Part shown: positions 26,938-41,725 of the stretch, piece by piece
How the letters are laid out: the number at the start of each line of letters is the position of its first letter
Numbering within the stretch: position 1 is the first letter of the stretch
From: Photobacterium sp. CCB-ST2H9
GTDB taxonomy: Bacteria; Pseudomonadota; Gammaproteobacteria; Enterobacterales; Vibrionaceae
Length of the DNA stretch: 64,000 nt
Assembly: GCF_023151555.2 (NCBI RefSeq)
Contig: NZ_CP100425.1
Span: 2,542,001-2,606,000, forward strand
Direction: 5' to 3'
Position numbers and translations under genes: made by a program
The notes under the pieces: model-generated
Database searches by the model: none
The model's input: only the letters and a program-made list of their open reading frames with translations
Told to the model about the DNA's origin: nothing

Positions 26938-28029
26938 TTATTGAAATGTAGTCTTTGCTTTGACCGCAGGGTGTATTTCAGCTTCTTTCATCGCTTCCAG
27001 GCGCTGAATGGTTACGCTGAAATTCGCTGCTCCAATTTTACTCAGTGAGAGGCGTGCTCCCGAAGGAGGAAGGATCTGGGCATACACCCTGTTTTTTCGG
27101 GCGCCCTCACCCAGAAATGACCCGGCAGAAACACTGAATTCCCCTTCGCTGGTTTTTAACACAGCTTCAGAGCCAGCTGAAATTAAAGACAGACTGCGAT
27201 CACAGGCATCAAAAATACCAAACAGCCCTTTAATTGCAACGGCATAACCAGACTGTTTCATCCCATTTTCAATAGCATTCAACATGCTGTTCAGATCATT
27301 TTCTGTGGCCATATGCTTGCGCAGATAATCATTAAATAAAGCACGAATCAACAGAACGGTTGCAGCGCCATGCCGGCCGCCGGACTCAGCATCAAGCAGA
27401 TAAAAAGCCAGTCGTCCGTCCATCAACCAGGTGTAATCAAGCAACACGGGCTGAACATCGGCCGATTGCAGAACGCAATAACTCAGCTGCCAGTCTCCCT
27501 GACGGGACTGAGTATCCGGCATCAGCCCGACCAGCAATTCTCTCGCGGCTTCCGGGTTAGATTCAAGCTCTTCGAGATGCCATTGCAGTTCTTCATCCAC
27601 AGCAACATCGTGCTGTAACAGCTGACTGGAAAATTCAGAGTATTCTGCACTGTTCTCCTGCGCTTTGAGTACTGACATCATTGCCGATTTAAGCACCATG
27701 ATATTATCCAGCGGCTTAACCAGAAAATCTTTCACACCATGCCGGAGCGCAGCCGCAACATCAGCCATTTCACCGGTTCCGGAAATCACAATGACCGGCA
27801 CCATCGGATAGTGAAGGGAAACCTCCTCGACAAACTCCATCCCAGTCAGCACAGGCATTGCCAAATCGCACAGAAGGACATCCGGTATACTGTCGCGCAG
27901 TGCCCGTAACCCCTGCAGTCCATCCTCTGCTTCCCTGACTTCACAGCCCTGGGCGTGCAGAAATCCCGTGATCATCCGGCGAAAGACCGGATCATCTTCG
28001 ACAATGAGAACTTCTTTACCCTCTAACAA
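26938..28029 (-). CDS. rssB: Response regulator RssB-like (receiver plus PP2C-like domain)
   Basis: RssB is the adaptor that delivers RpoS to ClpXP. The 363-residue protein starts at TTG 28029, nine bases after GGAGG. The receiver domain (residues about 5-125) has VLIVEDDPVFRRM, the phosphorylatable Asp in DVLLCDLAMPVLTG (about 56), VIVISGTGE and KDFLVKPLD. The C-terminal part (about 180-345) resembles a degenerate PP2C/SpoIIE domain (DGRLAFYLLDAESGGRHGAATVLL ... FGIFDACDRSLSLISAGSEAVL). Length is slightly above E. coli RssB (337). Proximity to galU supports orthology. Confidence 0.85.
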   Translation of the reverse strand: MLEGKEVLIVEDDPVFRRMITGFLHAQGCEVREAEDGLQGLRALRDSIPDVLLCDLAMPVLTGMEFVEEVSLHYPMVPVIVISGTGEMADVAAALRHGVKDFLVKPLDNIMVLKSAMMSVLKAQENSAEYSEFSSQLLQHDVAVDEELQWHLEELESNPEAARELLVGLMPDTQSRQGDWQLSYCVLQSADVQPVLLDYTWLMDGRLAFYLLDAESGGRHGAATVLLIRALFNDYLRKHMATENDLNSMLNAIENGMKQSGYAVAIKGLFGIFDACDRSLSLISAGSEAVLKTSEGEFSVSAGSFLGEGARKNRVYAQILPPSGARLSLSKIGAANFSVTIQRLEAMKEAEIHPAVKAKTTFQ

Positions 28030-28345
28030 TGATTGTGCCCTCCATGTTGCAAGGGGCCAAGTGCCGCAGAATGAGATTCTGTAGAACAGGCACGTCCTTC
28101 CTGTGAATTGGTTTGAATCTGAAACATCACCGTAGGTGCTTTCATTTAGAATAGGCGCTAAACCGCACGACGTCAGGGCTTGGGGCTATCCTTAAACTTT
28201 TGTTTTAGTGTTCTGTTAGCCAGCTCAAAATCTGACGATGTCACGGATATCCTCTGGTTTTTTCGTTCCACAAAATCTTAACCTCTTCACACTGAGTGTT
28301 TTGTTATACAATTCCCACTTTCTCATATCCAGTCACGCATCGCCT
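28030..28345. other. Divergent intergenic region rssB / LysR gene
   Basis: This gap of 316 bp lies between divergent genes. It must hold both promoters, but no convincing -35/-10 pair, operator palindrome or small gene was found by eye. Confidence 0.4.
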
Positions 28346-29224
28346 ATGAAGTTAGATGATTTAAATTTATTTCGCATTGTGGTTGAAGAAGGCAGTTATA
28401 CCGCTGCTTCCCGCAAATATCAGGTACCCGTTGCGACCCTGACCCGGCGTATTCAGGCGCTTGAAGACAGCCTGAATCTCCGGCTGCTCAACCGTCATGC
28501 CCGTAAGCTCTCGCTGACCGAGGCAGGCCAGCAGTATTACCAGCTCTGCACACCATTACTGCAACAGTTGCTGGATACCGCCGAGCACATCCGCGATGAG
28601 TCCAGAGGGGCGAGCGGACGATTGAAAATTGCCGCGCCAACCAACCTGAGCAAAGTCATGCTGCAACCCATGCTGAATGCCTTCATGCTGGAACATCCGG
28701 CGATCAGCATTGAGCTGTTTCTGAGTAATGAGCCAGAGCAACTCGACCCGACAGACTGGGACGTAATTTTTCGTGTCGGACCACAACGTGACTCCGCACT
28801 GATCGCACGTAAAATCAACGCCGTTGAAGATATTCTGGTCGCCAGCCCGGACTATCTGCGCCGTCATCCGGCACCGACCCATGCGCAGGATTTATCCAAC
28901 CATGCCCTGCTGAAAGGTTCCCCGCTGCTGCGCTGGCGCCTGACCAACAAAGCCGGTGAAACCATCACAATCAACGACAAAGGCAGATTTGAATCCAACC
29001 AGCTCAATGTAGTTCGTAAAGCTTGTGTAGCGGGTCTGGGAATCACCCTGATGCCGGATGCCATGCTGGAGAAATATATTCTGAGCGGTGACCTGATTCG
29101 GGTGCTGGGTGACTGGTCAGCCAACCCGAGAAATGTTTACCTGCTCTATAACCATAAAGATCACCAGCCTGAAAAGCTGCGACTCTTTATCGAATTTGCC
29201 AGTCACTTCTTCAGCACAAGCTGA
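28346..29224 (+). CDS. LysR family transcriptional regulator
   Basis: The product is 292 residues from ATG 28346, where the standard LysR N-terminus begins (MKLDDLNLFRIVVEEGSYTAASRKYQVPVATLTRRIQALEDSLNLRLL). The frame is open back to 28238 but those residues are not family-like. The helix-turn-helix spans about residues 15-35, and the co-inducer-binding fold follows from about 90 (GRLKIAAPTNLSKVML ... VRKACVAGLGITLMPDAML). The target genes are unknown: the gene is divergent from rssB and is followed by an unrelated YIP1 gene after 163 bp. Confidence 0.88.
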   Translation: MKLDDLNLFRIVVEEGSYTAASRKYQVPVATLTRRIQALEDSLNLRLLNRHARKLSLTEAGQQYYQLCTPLLQQLLDTAEHIRDESRGASGRLKIAAPTNLSKVMLQPMLNAFMLEHPAISIELFLSNEPEQLDPTDWDVIFRVGPQRDSALIARKINAVEDILVASPDYLRRHPAPTHAQDLSNHALLKGSPLLRWRLTNKAGETITINDKGRFESNQLNVVRKACVAGLGITLMPDAMLEKYILSGDLIRVLGDWSANPRNVYLLYNHKDHQPEKLRLFIEFASHFFSTS

Positions 29225-29387
29225 TCATCCTCCGGTGACTTAACCATCAGGCTTGCTAAGTGTCGGAAGCCCGTCTAAATGTTATAGAGACAAGGAACAC
29301 ACAGGTGTCCGGATATGCACTGACAGTGTTCTGAACAACAACCTGTAATGCGTTGTGCGGAAGCACCCTAGATAACGAGGATAGGTT

Positions 29388-29987
29388 ATGATTCTGGGAC
29401 ATTTATTCGGGCTGTACACTCACCCCAAAAAAGAGTGGCATAACATTGATGAGCAACACGAAGGAGTGCAAAGTAGCCTGAGCCACATTCTGCTGGTCGC
29501 TTTGTTACCCCCCATCTTTGCGTACATTTCAAGTGTTTTTATTGGCTGGCGCGTGGGTGCCGTTGATCCGATTCACCTGACGCCAACAAGCGCACTGGGA
29601 ATGTCTGTTGCCATGTATGTTGCGCTGATTGGTGGTGTTTTTGCACTGGCTTACCTCACCTACTGGATGAGTCACACCTTTGGGTCAACCCCAACTTATA
29701 CTCAGGCTTTAGAACTTGCCGCTTACACTGCAACGCCTCTGTTTATGGTCAGCATCGCAGCGCTCTACCCGCAACTTTGGTTCCTGATGATTGCCGGTCT
29801 CGTAGGGATAACCTATTCCGTTTATCTGCTGTATACCGGTGTACCGATTCTGATGCATATTCCTGAAGAGCGGGGCTTTATCTATGCCAGTTCTATCGTA
29901 ACCTGCGGACTCGTATTACTGGTTTCTATCATTGCAGGCTCGGTCATTCTGTGGAATGTCGGTTTAGGCCCTCAATTTATGCACTGA
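29388..29987 (+). CDS. YIP1 family inner-membrane protein (YohC-like)
   Basis: The 199-residue protein has about five membrane segments. It begins MILGHLFGLYTHPKKEW and has ALELAAYTATPLFMVSIAALYP and YLLYTGVPILMHIPEERGF, which match E. coli YohC segment by segment. The function is unknown. AGGATAGG precedes the ATG. It is followed by a strong bidirectional terminator shared with purF. Confidence 0.85.
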   Translation: MILGHLFGLYTHPKKEWHNIDEQHEGVQSSLSHILLVALLPPIFAYISSVFIGWRVGAVDPIHLTPTSALGMSVAMYVALIGGVFALAYLTYWMSHTFGSTPTYTQALELAAYTATPLFMVSIAALYPQLWFLMIAGLVGITYSVYLLYTGVPILMHIPEERGFIYASSIVTCGLVLLVSIIAGSVILWNVGLGPQFMH

Positions 29988-30030
29988 TATTCATTCAGAT
30001 AATTAGTTTCTACCTGTAGCTGAATAAACA

Positions 30031-30061
30031 AAAAGGCAAGCTCCGGTGAGCTTGCCTTTTT
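30031..30061. terminator. Bidirectional terminator between YIP1 gene and purF
   Basis: A perfect 13-bp stem AAAAGGCAAGCTC/GAGCTTGCCTTTT with a 4-base loop has T tracts on both sides. Confidence 0.88.
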
Positions 30062-30102
30062 CTGTTTTAAGTTCGGTTGCTCCGAATGGCAGTCAAACCG
30101 TC

Positions 30103-31620
30103 TTACACACCTTCGTTGTGCAGCTCCAGATTTGCCAGCTCCTGCTGAATCTCACGCTGGGTTTTGGCATCTTCGCTGCGCAAGGATTCCAGGTACTCCA
30201 GGTACTGCTGATTCACATCCCCGGTCACATAGTGGCCGTTAAACACAGAGGTCTCAAACAGCTGGATATCCGGATTTCCTTCCCCAACAGCATCCACCAG
30301 ATCCTGCAGATCCTGGAAAATCAATCCGTCTGCACCAATCATCTTGCAGATTTCATCCACTTCACGGCCGTGTGCAATCAATTCGTTGGCACTTGGCATA
30401 TCAATTCCGTAAACGTTCGGGAAGCGAATTTCCGGGGCTGCAGAAGCCAGGTACACCTTCTTCGCACCCGCTTCACGGGCCATTTCGATGATTTGTTCTG
30501 AAGTCGTCCCACGAACAATCGAGTCATCAATCAGCAGAACACTTTTATCCTTAAACTCTGAGCTGATCGCATTCAGCTTACGGCGTACAGATTTACGACG
30601 TAATTGCTGACCCGGCATAATAAAGGTACGGCCAACATAACGGTTCTTCACAAAACCCTGACGGTAAGGTTTATCCAGGGTACGGGCGATTTCCAGTGCA
30701 CTGTCGCAGGAAGTTTCCGGAATTGGAATCACGACATCAATGTCCAGGTCATCCCATTCACGCTTAATCTTCTCACCCAGTTTTTTACCCATGTTCAAAC
30801 GGGCGCTGTAAACAGAGATTTTATCGATGAAAGAGTCAGGACGAGCAAAGTAAACAAACTCAAACACACAAGGATTCAGAGCCGGGTTTTCTGCGCACTG
30901 CTCAGTGTACAGCTGTCCATCGAAAGTGATATAGACCGCTTCACCCGGCGCAACATCCCGCATGAACTGAAAACCGACTGCATCCAGTGCCACAGATTCA
31001 GAGGCAACCATGTATTCCATCTTGCCGTCGATTTCACGTTTACCAAGACACAACGGACGAATACCATGCGGATCGCGGAAGGCAATCAGACCATGCCCGA
31101 TAACCATCGCAACCACGGCATAAGCACCACGAACCGTTTTATGCACAGCCCGGATCGCTGCAAAAATATCCTCTGACGTCAGCGGATAGTTCGTCGCACC
31201 TTCCAGCTGGTTCGCCAGAACATTCAGCAGGACCTCGGAATCGGAAGACGTGTTGACATGGCGCCGAGCCTTTTCAAACAATGAATCCCGGATATCAGCG
31301 GCATTGGTCAGGTTACCGTTATGCGCCAGTGAAATACCGTATGGCGAGTTCACATAGAAAGGCTGGGCCTCTGAAGCACTGGAACTGCCCGCCGTAGGAT
31401 AACGGACATGGCCGATCCCGACAGTGCCCTGAAGACGTTGCATGTGTTTTGCTTCGAAGACATCCCGCACCAAGCCATTGGCCTTACGCAGACGAAAACG
31501 ATTGCTTTCCAGGGTAACAATACCGGCAGCATCCTGGCCGCGGTGCTGCAGCACGGTCAATGCATCATAAATAGACTGGTTAACCGGGGTATTTCCCACG
31601 ATTCCGACAATACCACACAT
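30103..31620 (-). CDS. purF: Amidophosphoribosyltransferase PurF
   Basis: PurF catalyses the first committed step of purine synthesis (PRPP plus glutamine to phosphoribosylamine). The 505-residue length matches E. coli. The N-terminal nucleophile is Cys2 ([10 protein letters not shown]), no propeptide. The PRPP-binding loop is [18 protein letters not shown] (about residue 365). GAGGATTTAGGAC lies upstream of the ATG. It follows cvpA by 94 bp on the same strand, as in the classical PurR-regulated cvpA-purF operon; a PurR-like box precedes cvpA. Confidence 0.97.
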   Translation of the reverse strand: MCGIVGIVGNTPVNQSIYDALTVLQHRGQDAAGIVTLESNRFRLRKANGLVRDVFEAKHMQRLQGTVGIGHVRYPTAGSSSASEAQPFYVNSPYGISLAHNGNLTNAADIRDSLFEKARRHVNTSSDSEVLLNVLANQLEGATNYPLTSEDIFAAIRAVHKTVRGAYAVVAMVIGHGLIAFRDPHGIRPLCLGKREIDGKMEYMVASESVALDAVGFQFMRDVAPGEAVYITFDGQLYTEQCAENPALNPCVFEFVYFARPDSFIDKISVYSARLNMGKKLGEKIKREWDDLDIDVVIPIPETSCDSALEIARTLDKPYRQGFVKNRYVGRTFIMPGQQLRRKSVRRKLNAISSEFKDKSVLLIDDSIVRGTTSEQIIEMAREAGAKKVYLASAAPEIRFPNVYGIDMPSANELIAHGREVDEICKMIGADGLIFQDLQDLVDAVGEGNPDIQLFETSVFNGHYVTGDVNQQYLEYLESLRSEDAKTQREIQQELANLELHNEGV

Positions 31621-31714
31621 GTCCTAAATCCTCGTTATGGATCATCAATAATTGTATTGAGTAACAGTGTCTTATCCATCACTGTTACGCAATGCAACTG
31701 ATATAAATCCGGCG

Positions 31715-32206
31715 CTATAACGCGCCGGGTAAGAAACTCGAACTCTCTTTCAGGTAAGAGAAAAACCACTCAATAACGACCCCAAATTGCGGAATCAACT
31801 GAGAGGCCTGCCACCATTCTGCTTCTGCAAAGCCGGTAAAGGCATCCAGGAAAAACAGGACAGCAGCGATGATCAGCACACCACGCAAACCACCGAAGAC
31901 TATCCCCAGAACTCTGTCGGTGCCTGACAAACCCGTTTTCTGGACCAGTTGCCCAATGACATAGTTCACGACGGCACCCACAATCAGTGTGGCAATGAAC
32001 AATACCGCAATCGCGCTGCCATTTCGGATCAGTTCATCCTGGATATTTGTGAAATATACCGCCAGCTCTTTGTAAAAATTGCTGGCAATGAAAAATGCCG
32101 CAAACCAAATTACCAGTGACAGCGCTTCCTTCACAAAACCACGGATTAAACTAACCAGTGCGGAAAAGCCGATCACCCCTAAAATGACATAATCAATCCA
32201 GATCAT
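31715..32206 (-). CDS. cvpA: CvpA family inner-membrane protein
   Basis: The 163-residue protein has four predicted membrane helices ([73 protein letters not shown]). CvpA was named for colicin V production and contributes to envelope integrity; its biochemical activity is unknown. The [10 protein letters not shown] turn is the family signature. It is the first gene of the cvpA-purF unit, with the PurR-like operator 50 bp upstream. Confidence 0.93.
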   Translation of the reverse strand: MIWIDYVILGVIGFSALVSLIRGFVKEALSLVIWFAAFFIASNFYKELAVYFTNIQDELIRNGSAIAVLFIATLIVGAVVNYVIGQLVQKTGLSGTDRVLGIVFGGLRGVLIIAAVLFFLDAFTGFAEAEWWQASQLIPQFGVVIEWFFSYLKESSSFLPGAL

Positions 32207-32256
32207 CTTCTACTTATTTCTTGTTGTTGGCGCGTATTCTAACAGAAAAAATCAGA

Positions 32257-32272
32257 ACGCAAACGTTTACCT
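32257..32272. promoter_or_regulatory. PurR-like operator upstream of cvpA-purF
   Basis: ACGCAAACGTTTACCT matches the PurR box ACGCAAACGTTTGCGT at 14 of 16 positions. It lies 51-66 bp before the cvpA start and overlaps the dedD stop codon by two bases. The cvpA-purF operon of E. coli is a known PurR target. Confidence 0.75.
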
Positions 32273-32828
32273 AAGGGTTGAGTGGGTTAAATCTGAGCAA
32301 TTGCCCGTTTAGTCCGGTAAGTTTACGCAATTCGTCTACTTTCCCTGACAAAGCAGTTTTGTCGATTTCAGGACCCACCACGACCCGGGCCAGATCACCC
32401 GGTTTCAGGTCTTTGGGCCACACATGCGCCTGATAGCCTTTGCTTCTCAGTTTCTCGACCAGCTGATGGGCATTATCAAAGTTTCTGAAAACCCCGAGCT
32501 GAATCACCCAGCCGCTGTCCTTCAGCCCTGCCTGTGGTTCGCCGACAGGCTGTGGTTTGACTTTGACGGGCTCAGCAACCGTTGAGTGGACGTCACTGCC
32601 GGCAATCTGTTCGGTTACCGGCATCGGTGGCAACTCGGCTTCAGCGGCAACCGGCTCCGGGATCACCGTGAAGTTTTCTTCATCCCCGGTCTGCGGCTGA
32701 AGCGGAATGCTGGCAAACTGCTCCTGAAAGTGTTGCTTCTTACCATCAAAAAAATCAGGCAGGAAAATTACGCCGATAGCCACCAGCACAATTGTTCCGA
32801 CCAGGCGGCTTTGAAATTTACTCGCCAC
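32271..32828 (-). CDS. dedD: SPOR-domain cell division protein DedD-like
   Basis: The product is 185 residues from GTG 32828, which has CAGGAG six bases upstream; the frame extends to 32939, but that part overlaps folC. It has a short cytoplasmic start (VASKFQSRLVG), one membrane helix (TIVLVAIGVIFLPDFF), a Pro/Glu-rich periplasmic linker and a C-terminal SPOR domain (GWVIQLGVFRNFDNAHQLVEKLRSKGYQ ... RVVVGPE). SPOR domains bind denuded peptidoglycan at the septum. It starts two bases after the folC stop codon, so the genes are coupled. Confidence 0.9.
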   Translation of the reverse strand: MASKFQSRLVGTIVLVAIGVIFLPDFFDGKKQHFQEQFASIPLQPQTGDEENFTVIPEPVAAEAELPPMPVTEQIAGSDVHSTVAEPVKVKPQPVGEPQAGLKDSGWVIQLGVFRNFDNAHQLVEKLRSKGYQAHVWPKDLKPGDLARVVVGPEIDKTALSGKVDELRKLTGLNGQLLRFNPLNP

Positions 32829-32830
32829 AC

Positions 32831-34117
32831 TTACTCCTGCATTGTTTTCATGTAGCTGGACACTTCGCCAACTGTATAAAAAGAACCGAATATAATCACG
32901 ACATCCTCCGGCTGAGCTGCAGCCAGTGCAGCCTGACAAGCTTCAACCGGTGTATCGTACACCTCGCCACGGTAATCCAGATGAGCAGCAATATCCTGAC
33001 CGGATGCTGCACGAGGGCCGGTCAGAGATGCCGGATACCAAATATCCGTGACCTTACGCATCTCATGAAGCGTTGCCGGAATATCTTTATCACGCAACAT
33101 TGCAACCACACCGTGAATCTTGCCAACCTCACGGATGTTCTTCAGGGCTTTCATCTGGCGTGCCAGATAATTTGCCGAATGCGGGTTGTGCGCAACATCC
33201 AGCAGGATCAGCGGATGATCGGCAACGGTTTCCATCCGGCCGGCAAGGCGTACCTTCACCAGACCCGCAACAATATGCTGGTCACTGATATCCAGTTCTG
33301 CCACACCCAGGGCCATCAATGCGGTTGCGGCATTGGGTAACGGCAGAGCCGGCAGGGGCAGTTGCTCCATATCAAAAGCACCGCACTTCCAGTTCCAGGT
33401 TTCACCGGTTTGTTCATAGGTAAACTGATAGCCAACCTGATACAACTCTGCACCGATACTGTCGGCGTGCGCTGCGACAGAAGCCGGTGGATTTGGCTGA
33501 CCGCAAATGGCCGGTTTCCCTGCCCGGAAAATCCCTGCTTTTTCATAGCCGATCACTTCGATGTCATCGCCCAGCCAGTCGACATGATCGATGGCCAGAC
33601 TGGTGATCACAGACACATCATGATCAACAATATTCGTCGCGTCTAATCTGCCGCCCAATCCGACTTCCAGAACAACCACTTCCACCTGATGGGTCTTGAA
33701 TAAATGAAGGGCTGCCAGTGTTCCGAACTCAAACATGCTCAGGCTGGTCGTTTCACGATAGCTTTCAATCGCCGCAAAAGCCTGGCTGTGTTCACTGTCT
33801 TCCAGTTCCTGACCATTGATGCGAACACGTTCGTTATATCGCACCAGATGCGGAGAACTGTAAACACCAACAGTGTAACCCGCCTGCAGCAAAATGCTTT
33901 CCAGAATGGCACAGGTTGACCCTTTACCATTGGTGCCGGCAACGGTAATGACTGTCGGTGCCGGTTTACGCAGCCCGGCACGCTCCCCCACGGTCTGTAC
34001 ACGCTCCAGCCCCAAATCAATGGCGCTGGTATGAAGATTCTCCAGATAGGTTAACCAATCATTCAACGGTGAGGTTGCCGAAGGTGCAGACAGCGGCGTT
34101 ACAGAGGTATCAGACAT
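32831..34117 (-). CDS. folC: Bifunctional dihydrofolate synthase / folylpolyglutamate synthase FolC
   Basis: FolC adds glutamate to dihydropteroate and polyglutamate to tetrahydrofolate. The 428-residue ligase of the Mur family has the P-loop VAGTNGKGSTCA (about residue 58), VLEVGLGGRLDATNIVDHDVSVITSLAIDH (metal and substrate residues) and the C-terminal LLDVAHNPHSANYL. Length matches E. coli FolC (422). It lies in accD-folC-dedD-cvpA-purF order as in E. coli. A terminator separates it from accD. Confidence 0.95.
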   Translation of the reverse strand: MSDTSVTPLSAPSATSPLNDWLTYLENLHTSAIDLGLERVQTVGERAGLRKPAPTVITVAGTNGKGSTCAILESILLQAGYTVGVYSSPHLVRYNERVRINGQELEDSEHSQAFAAIESYRETTSLSMFEFGTLAALHLFKTHQVEVVVLEVGLGGRLDATNIVDHDVSVITSLAIDHVDWLGDDIEVIGYEKAGIFRAGKPAICGQPNPPASVAAHADSIGAELYQVGYQFTYEQTGETWNWKCGAFDMEQLPLPALPLPNAATALMALGVAELDISDQHIVAGLVKVRLAGRMETVADHPLILLDVAHNPHSANYLARQMKALKNIREVGKIHGVVAMLRDKDIPATLHEMRKVTDIWYPASLTGPRAASGQDIAAHLDYRGEVYDTPVEACQAALAAAQPEDVVIIFGSFYTVGEVSSYMKTMQE

Positions 34118-34297
34118 GAAACTGTACTAACTAATGTAATTGAGAAGATGTCGCATAATGTAGCACGAAGTACACGGAAATTAATGTCTGCATCCTCATC
34201 AATACGAGGAATTGTGGAACAATGACAAAATTGCGCAGCCCGCAGCCAGTTTTGACCTCTGGCTAACATGGCGAGTTGGTGTGTGACATCAGGATCA

Positions 34298-34325
34298 AAA
34301 ACGCCTGGTCTGAACCAGGCGTTTT
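34298..34325 (-). terminator. Terminator of accD
   Basis: A perfect 12-bp stem AAAACGCCTGGT/ACCAGGCGTTTT with loop CTGA runs into TGATCC on the minus strand, and the stem itself ends in four Ts. It begins 12 bp past the accD stop codon. Confidence 0.72.
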
Positions 34326-34337
34326 CATCTGAATCGA

Positions 34338-35267
34338 TCAGGCTTTGTCTTCGGCAGACTCAGCATCTGCGTCCGTTTCAGCCTCAGCCGGTTGTTCGAC
34401 CGGGACCACCAGCGGTGAAGGAATGTTGGTCATCTTCGCCAGCAGCCCGCCGATACGCTGACGCATTTCACGGCGGTCAACAATCATATCAATCGCACCG
34501 TGCTCCAGCAGGAATTCACTGCGCTGGAAACCTTCCGGCAGTTTTTCACGGACCGTTTGCTCGATAACGCGCTGACCTGCAAAACCAATCAGTGCTTTCG
34601 GCTCACCGATATTGATGTCGCCCAGCATTGCCAGACTGGCTGAAACACCACCCATGGTCGGGTCAGTCAGTACAGAAATGAACGGCAGCCCTTTGGCAGA
34701 CAAACGCTCCAGTGCAGCACTGGTCTTTGCCATCTGCATCAGAGACATCAATGCTTCCTGCATCCGTGCACCACCACTGGCTGAGAAACACACCAGACCA
34801 CAGTTACTGGCGATGGCTTCATCAACCGCGCGAACAAATTTAGCACCCACGACAGAACCCATTGAGCCGCCCATAAAGCTGAACTCAAATGCGCAGGCAA
34901 CCACAGGCTGCTGTAACAGCGTACCTTTCATCGCAACCAGTGCATCTTTTTCACCACTGGTTTTCTGCGCCGCTGCGATACGGTCTTTATACTTCTTCGA
35001 ATCACGGAATTTCAGGTGATCTTTCGGTTCAAGCTCTGCAGCAATCTCCACCTGCCCTTCTTCATCCAGGAATGTTTCCAGACGGCGACGTGCTTTCATT
35101 CGCATGTGATGATCACACTTCGGGCAAACTTCCAGATTGCGCTCAAGGTCTGCGTAGTACAGCACCTGCTCACAGGAGGTACACTTCGTCCAGACCCCTT
35201 CAGGAATGGACGCTTTACGAGACGTTACGATGTTGCTTTTTGTGAGGATCTTTTCAAGCCAGCTCAT
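34338..35267 (-). CDS. accD: Acetyl-CoA carboxylase carboxyltransferase subunit beta AccD
   Basis: AccD pairs with AccA to transfer the carboxyl group from biotin to acetyl-CoA. The product is 309 residues from ATG 35267 ([26 protein letters not shown]), the family N-terminus; the frame is open to 35318. The zinc ribbon is [13 protein letters not shown] ... VCPKCDHHM (four Cys). The crotonase-like fold contains [33 protein letters not shown] and [17 protein letters not shown]. The C-terminal tail is acidic. The preceding gap up to truA (35268-35577) is AT-rich and holds its promoter; no gene is seen there. Confidence 0.96.
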   Translation of the reverse strand: MSWLEKILTKSNIVTSRKASIPEGVWTKCTSCEQVLYYADLERNLEVCPKCDHHMRMKARRRLETFLDEEGQVEIAAELEPKDHLKFRDSKKYKDRIAAAQKTSGEKDALVAMKGTLLQQPVVACAFEFSFMGGSMGSVVGAKFVRAVDEAIASNCGLVCFSASGGARMQEALMSLMQMAKTSAALERLSAKGLPFISVLTDPTMGGVSASLAMLGDINIGEPKALIGFAGQRVIEQTVREKLPEGFQRSEFLLEHGAIDMIVDRREMRQRIGGLLAKMTNIPSPLVVPVEQPAEAETDADAESAEDKA

Positions 35268-35577
35268 GAATGACCTTTCTTTTACAACTCCCCCGCCCTG
35301 CAGGCAAAGGATAATCAATTCGATAATTACAAGTCAGGAATTAAAACACAAACTCGCCGAGGTGTAGATAAAAAACTGGTAGTACCTTGAGGAAATAAAC
35401 AGTTAACGAGATCTTTGCTCAAGAAAAAAGACCGACCAGTTTGATGACTCATTCACTCGCTTTGTCTGAGTTTTGTTCAATTTTAGTGTTTTCTGGTTGC
35501 AGTGCGAACTCAGCAGCATAATTTTTTCGTTAAAAACAATGAATCAGCCGCTTAGGGAACCATGCCCGGCACTCAGA

Positions 35578-36357
35578 TCAGAGAAAAAGCGGCCCCACCG
35601 GCACGTCAGGCAGCTCAAATGTATCCGGATAATCCACTTGAACCAGATACAACCCCTCGGCTTTTGCCGTGGCGCCAGCCAGCGTACGATCTTTCTGCGC
35701 CAGCAGCCATTGAATCCACTCCGGCTTCTCTTCACCACGGCCGACCTTAATCAGACTGCCGGTAATATTGCGCACCATGTGGTGAACAAAAGCGTTTGCT
35801 TTGATATCAATGATTACATAGTGCCCCTGACGCGTGACATTCAGATGCATCAGGTTACGCCAGGGACTGTGCGACTGACAAAATACCGCCCGGAAAGACG
35901 TGAAGTCATTCTCACCAAGCAGGTACTGTCCCGCCTCATGCATTTTTTCTGCATCTAGCTCACCGTGATAATGACTGATCCCTGAACCCAGAATTGCCGG
36001 ACGCAGGGCATGGTTATAAATCACGTAACGATAGCGCCGGGCCGTAGCACTGAAGCGCGCATGAAAATCATCCGGCACTGCTTTCGCCCAGCGCACCGCA
36101 ATATCTTTCGGCAGATGAGCATTAGCTCCCATGGTCCAGGCCACCAGCTTACGTGGCGTATCACAGTCAAAATGCACCACTTGCCCGGTACCGTGCACGC
36201 CAGCATCGGTTCGGCCGGCACACTGAACCTCAATATCCTGATTGGCTATTTTGCTCAGTGCCGCTTCCAGACGCCCCTGAACACTGTCAACATCACGCTG
36301 ACGCTGCCAGCCATAATAGCGGCTTCCGTCGTACTCTATACCTAAGGCAATTCGCAT
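35578..36357 (-). CDS. truA: tRNA pseudouridine(38-40) synthase TruA
   Basis: TruA converts uridines 38, 39 and 40 of the tRNA anticodon stem to pseudouridine. The 259-residue product has the family start [20 protein letters not shown], the catalytic Asp in [18 protein letters not shown] (about residue 51), and the later RYRYVIYN and [17 protein letters not shown] segments. Length matches E. coli TruA (270). It lies downstream of fimV/hubP, separated from it by a terminator, in the conserved fimV-truA-accD order. Confidence 0.95.
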   Translation of the reverse strand: MRIALGIEYDGSRYYGWQRQRDVDSVQGRLEAALSKIANQDIEVQCAGRTDAGVHGTGQVVHFDCDTPRKLVAWTMGANAHLPKDIAVRWAKAVPDDFHARFSATARRYRYVIYNHALRPAILGSGISHYHGELDAEKMHEAGQYLLGENDFTSFRAVFCQSHSPWRNLMHLNVTRQGHYVIIDIKANAFVHHMVRNITGSLIKVGRGEEKPEWIQWLLAQKDRTLAGATAKAEGLYLVQVDYPDTFELPDVPVGPLFL

Positions 36358-36439
36358 CTCTGAACTCTTACTTCTGTGGTGTACATGCCAGCCGGATGGC
36401 CGACTGAATCAAAACAGGGATTATAAAAAAAGCCCCAAA

Positions 36440-36469
36440 AGAAAAGAAGTCCGCTCTTGCGGACTTCTT
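36440..36469 (-). terminator. Rho-independent terminator of hubP/fimV
   Basis: A perfect 11-bp stem AAGAAGTCCGC/GCGGACTTCTT with a 4-base loop is followed by TTCTTTTGG on the minus strand, 26 bp past the stop codon. Confidence 0.78.
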
Positions 36470-36495
36470 ATTCACTTCACTGTCACCCGATGAAA

Positions 36496-41379
<4,884 letters not shown>

Positions 41380-41656
41380 TGCCTGCTGTCCTCTCTGGCA
41401 GAGATAAAAAACGATGGTCTGTTGACCGGGCTGCAAAAACTGAGCTAAAGGCAGGACCAGTCTGTCTGGAATGCTTCGGCCTGTTGCCAGAAAACTTGAA
41501 CATAGGATGTATAACCACAGGCTTGATGAATAAATACTGTGATTGTTGCGTGCAACGACATGATGTCAATCATCACGCCCTGCTTTTACTGTGAAGATCA
41601 AGAAATTGGCGACAGGTATCAAGTGAACGCTTTCCCTTCCGCTTTTTCTTGGACTT

Positions 41657-41695
41657 CGGGGCGCTGCAGCAGCCAATTTCTGCCACAGCGCCCCG
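41657..41695 (-). terminator. GC-rich hairpin after asd, possible terminator
   Basis: A perfect 10-bp stem CGGGGCGCTG/CAGCGCCCCG has additional inner pairing (CAGCAG/CTG). It lies 31 bp past the asd stop codon. No T tract follows on the minus strand. The rest of the gap up to hubP shows no gene. Confidence 0.4.
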
Positions 41696-41725
41696 TGACC
41701 GGAAAACCCGGTCAGGACCTGTGAG

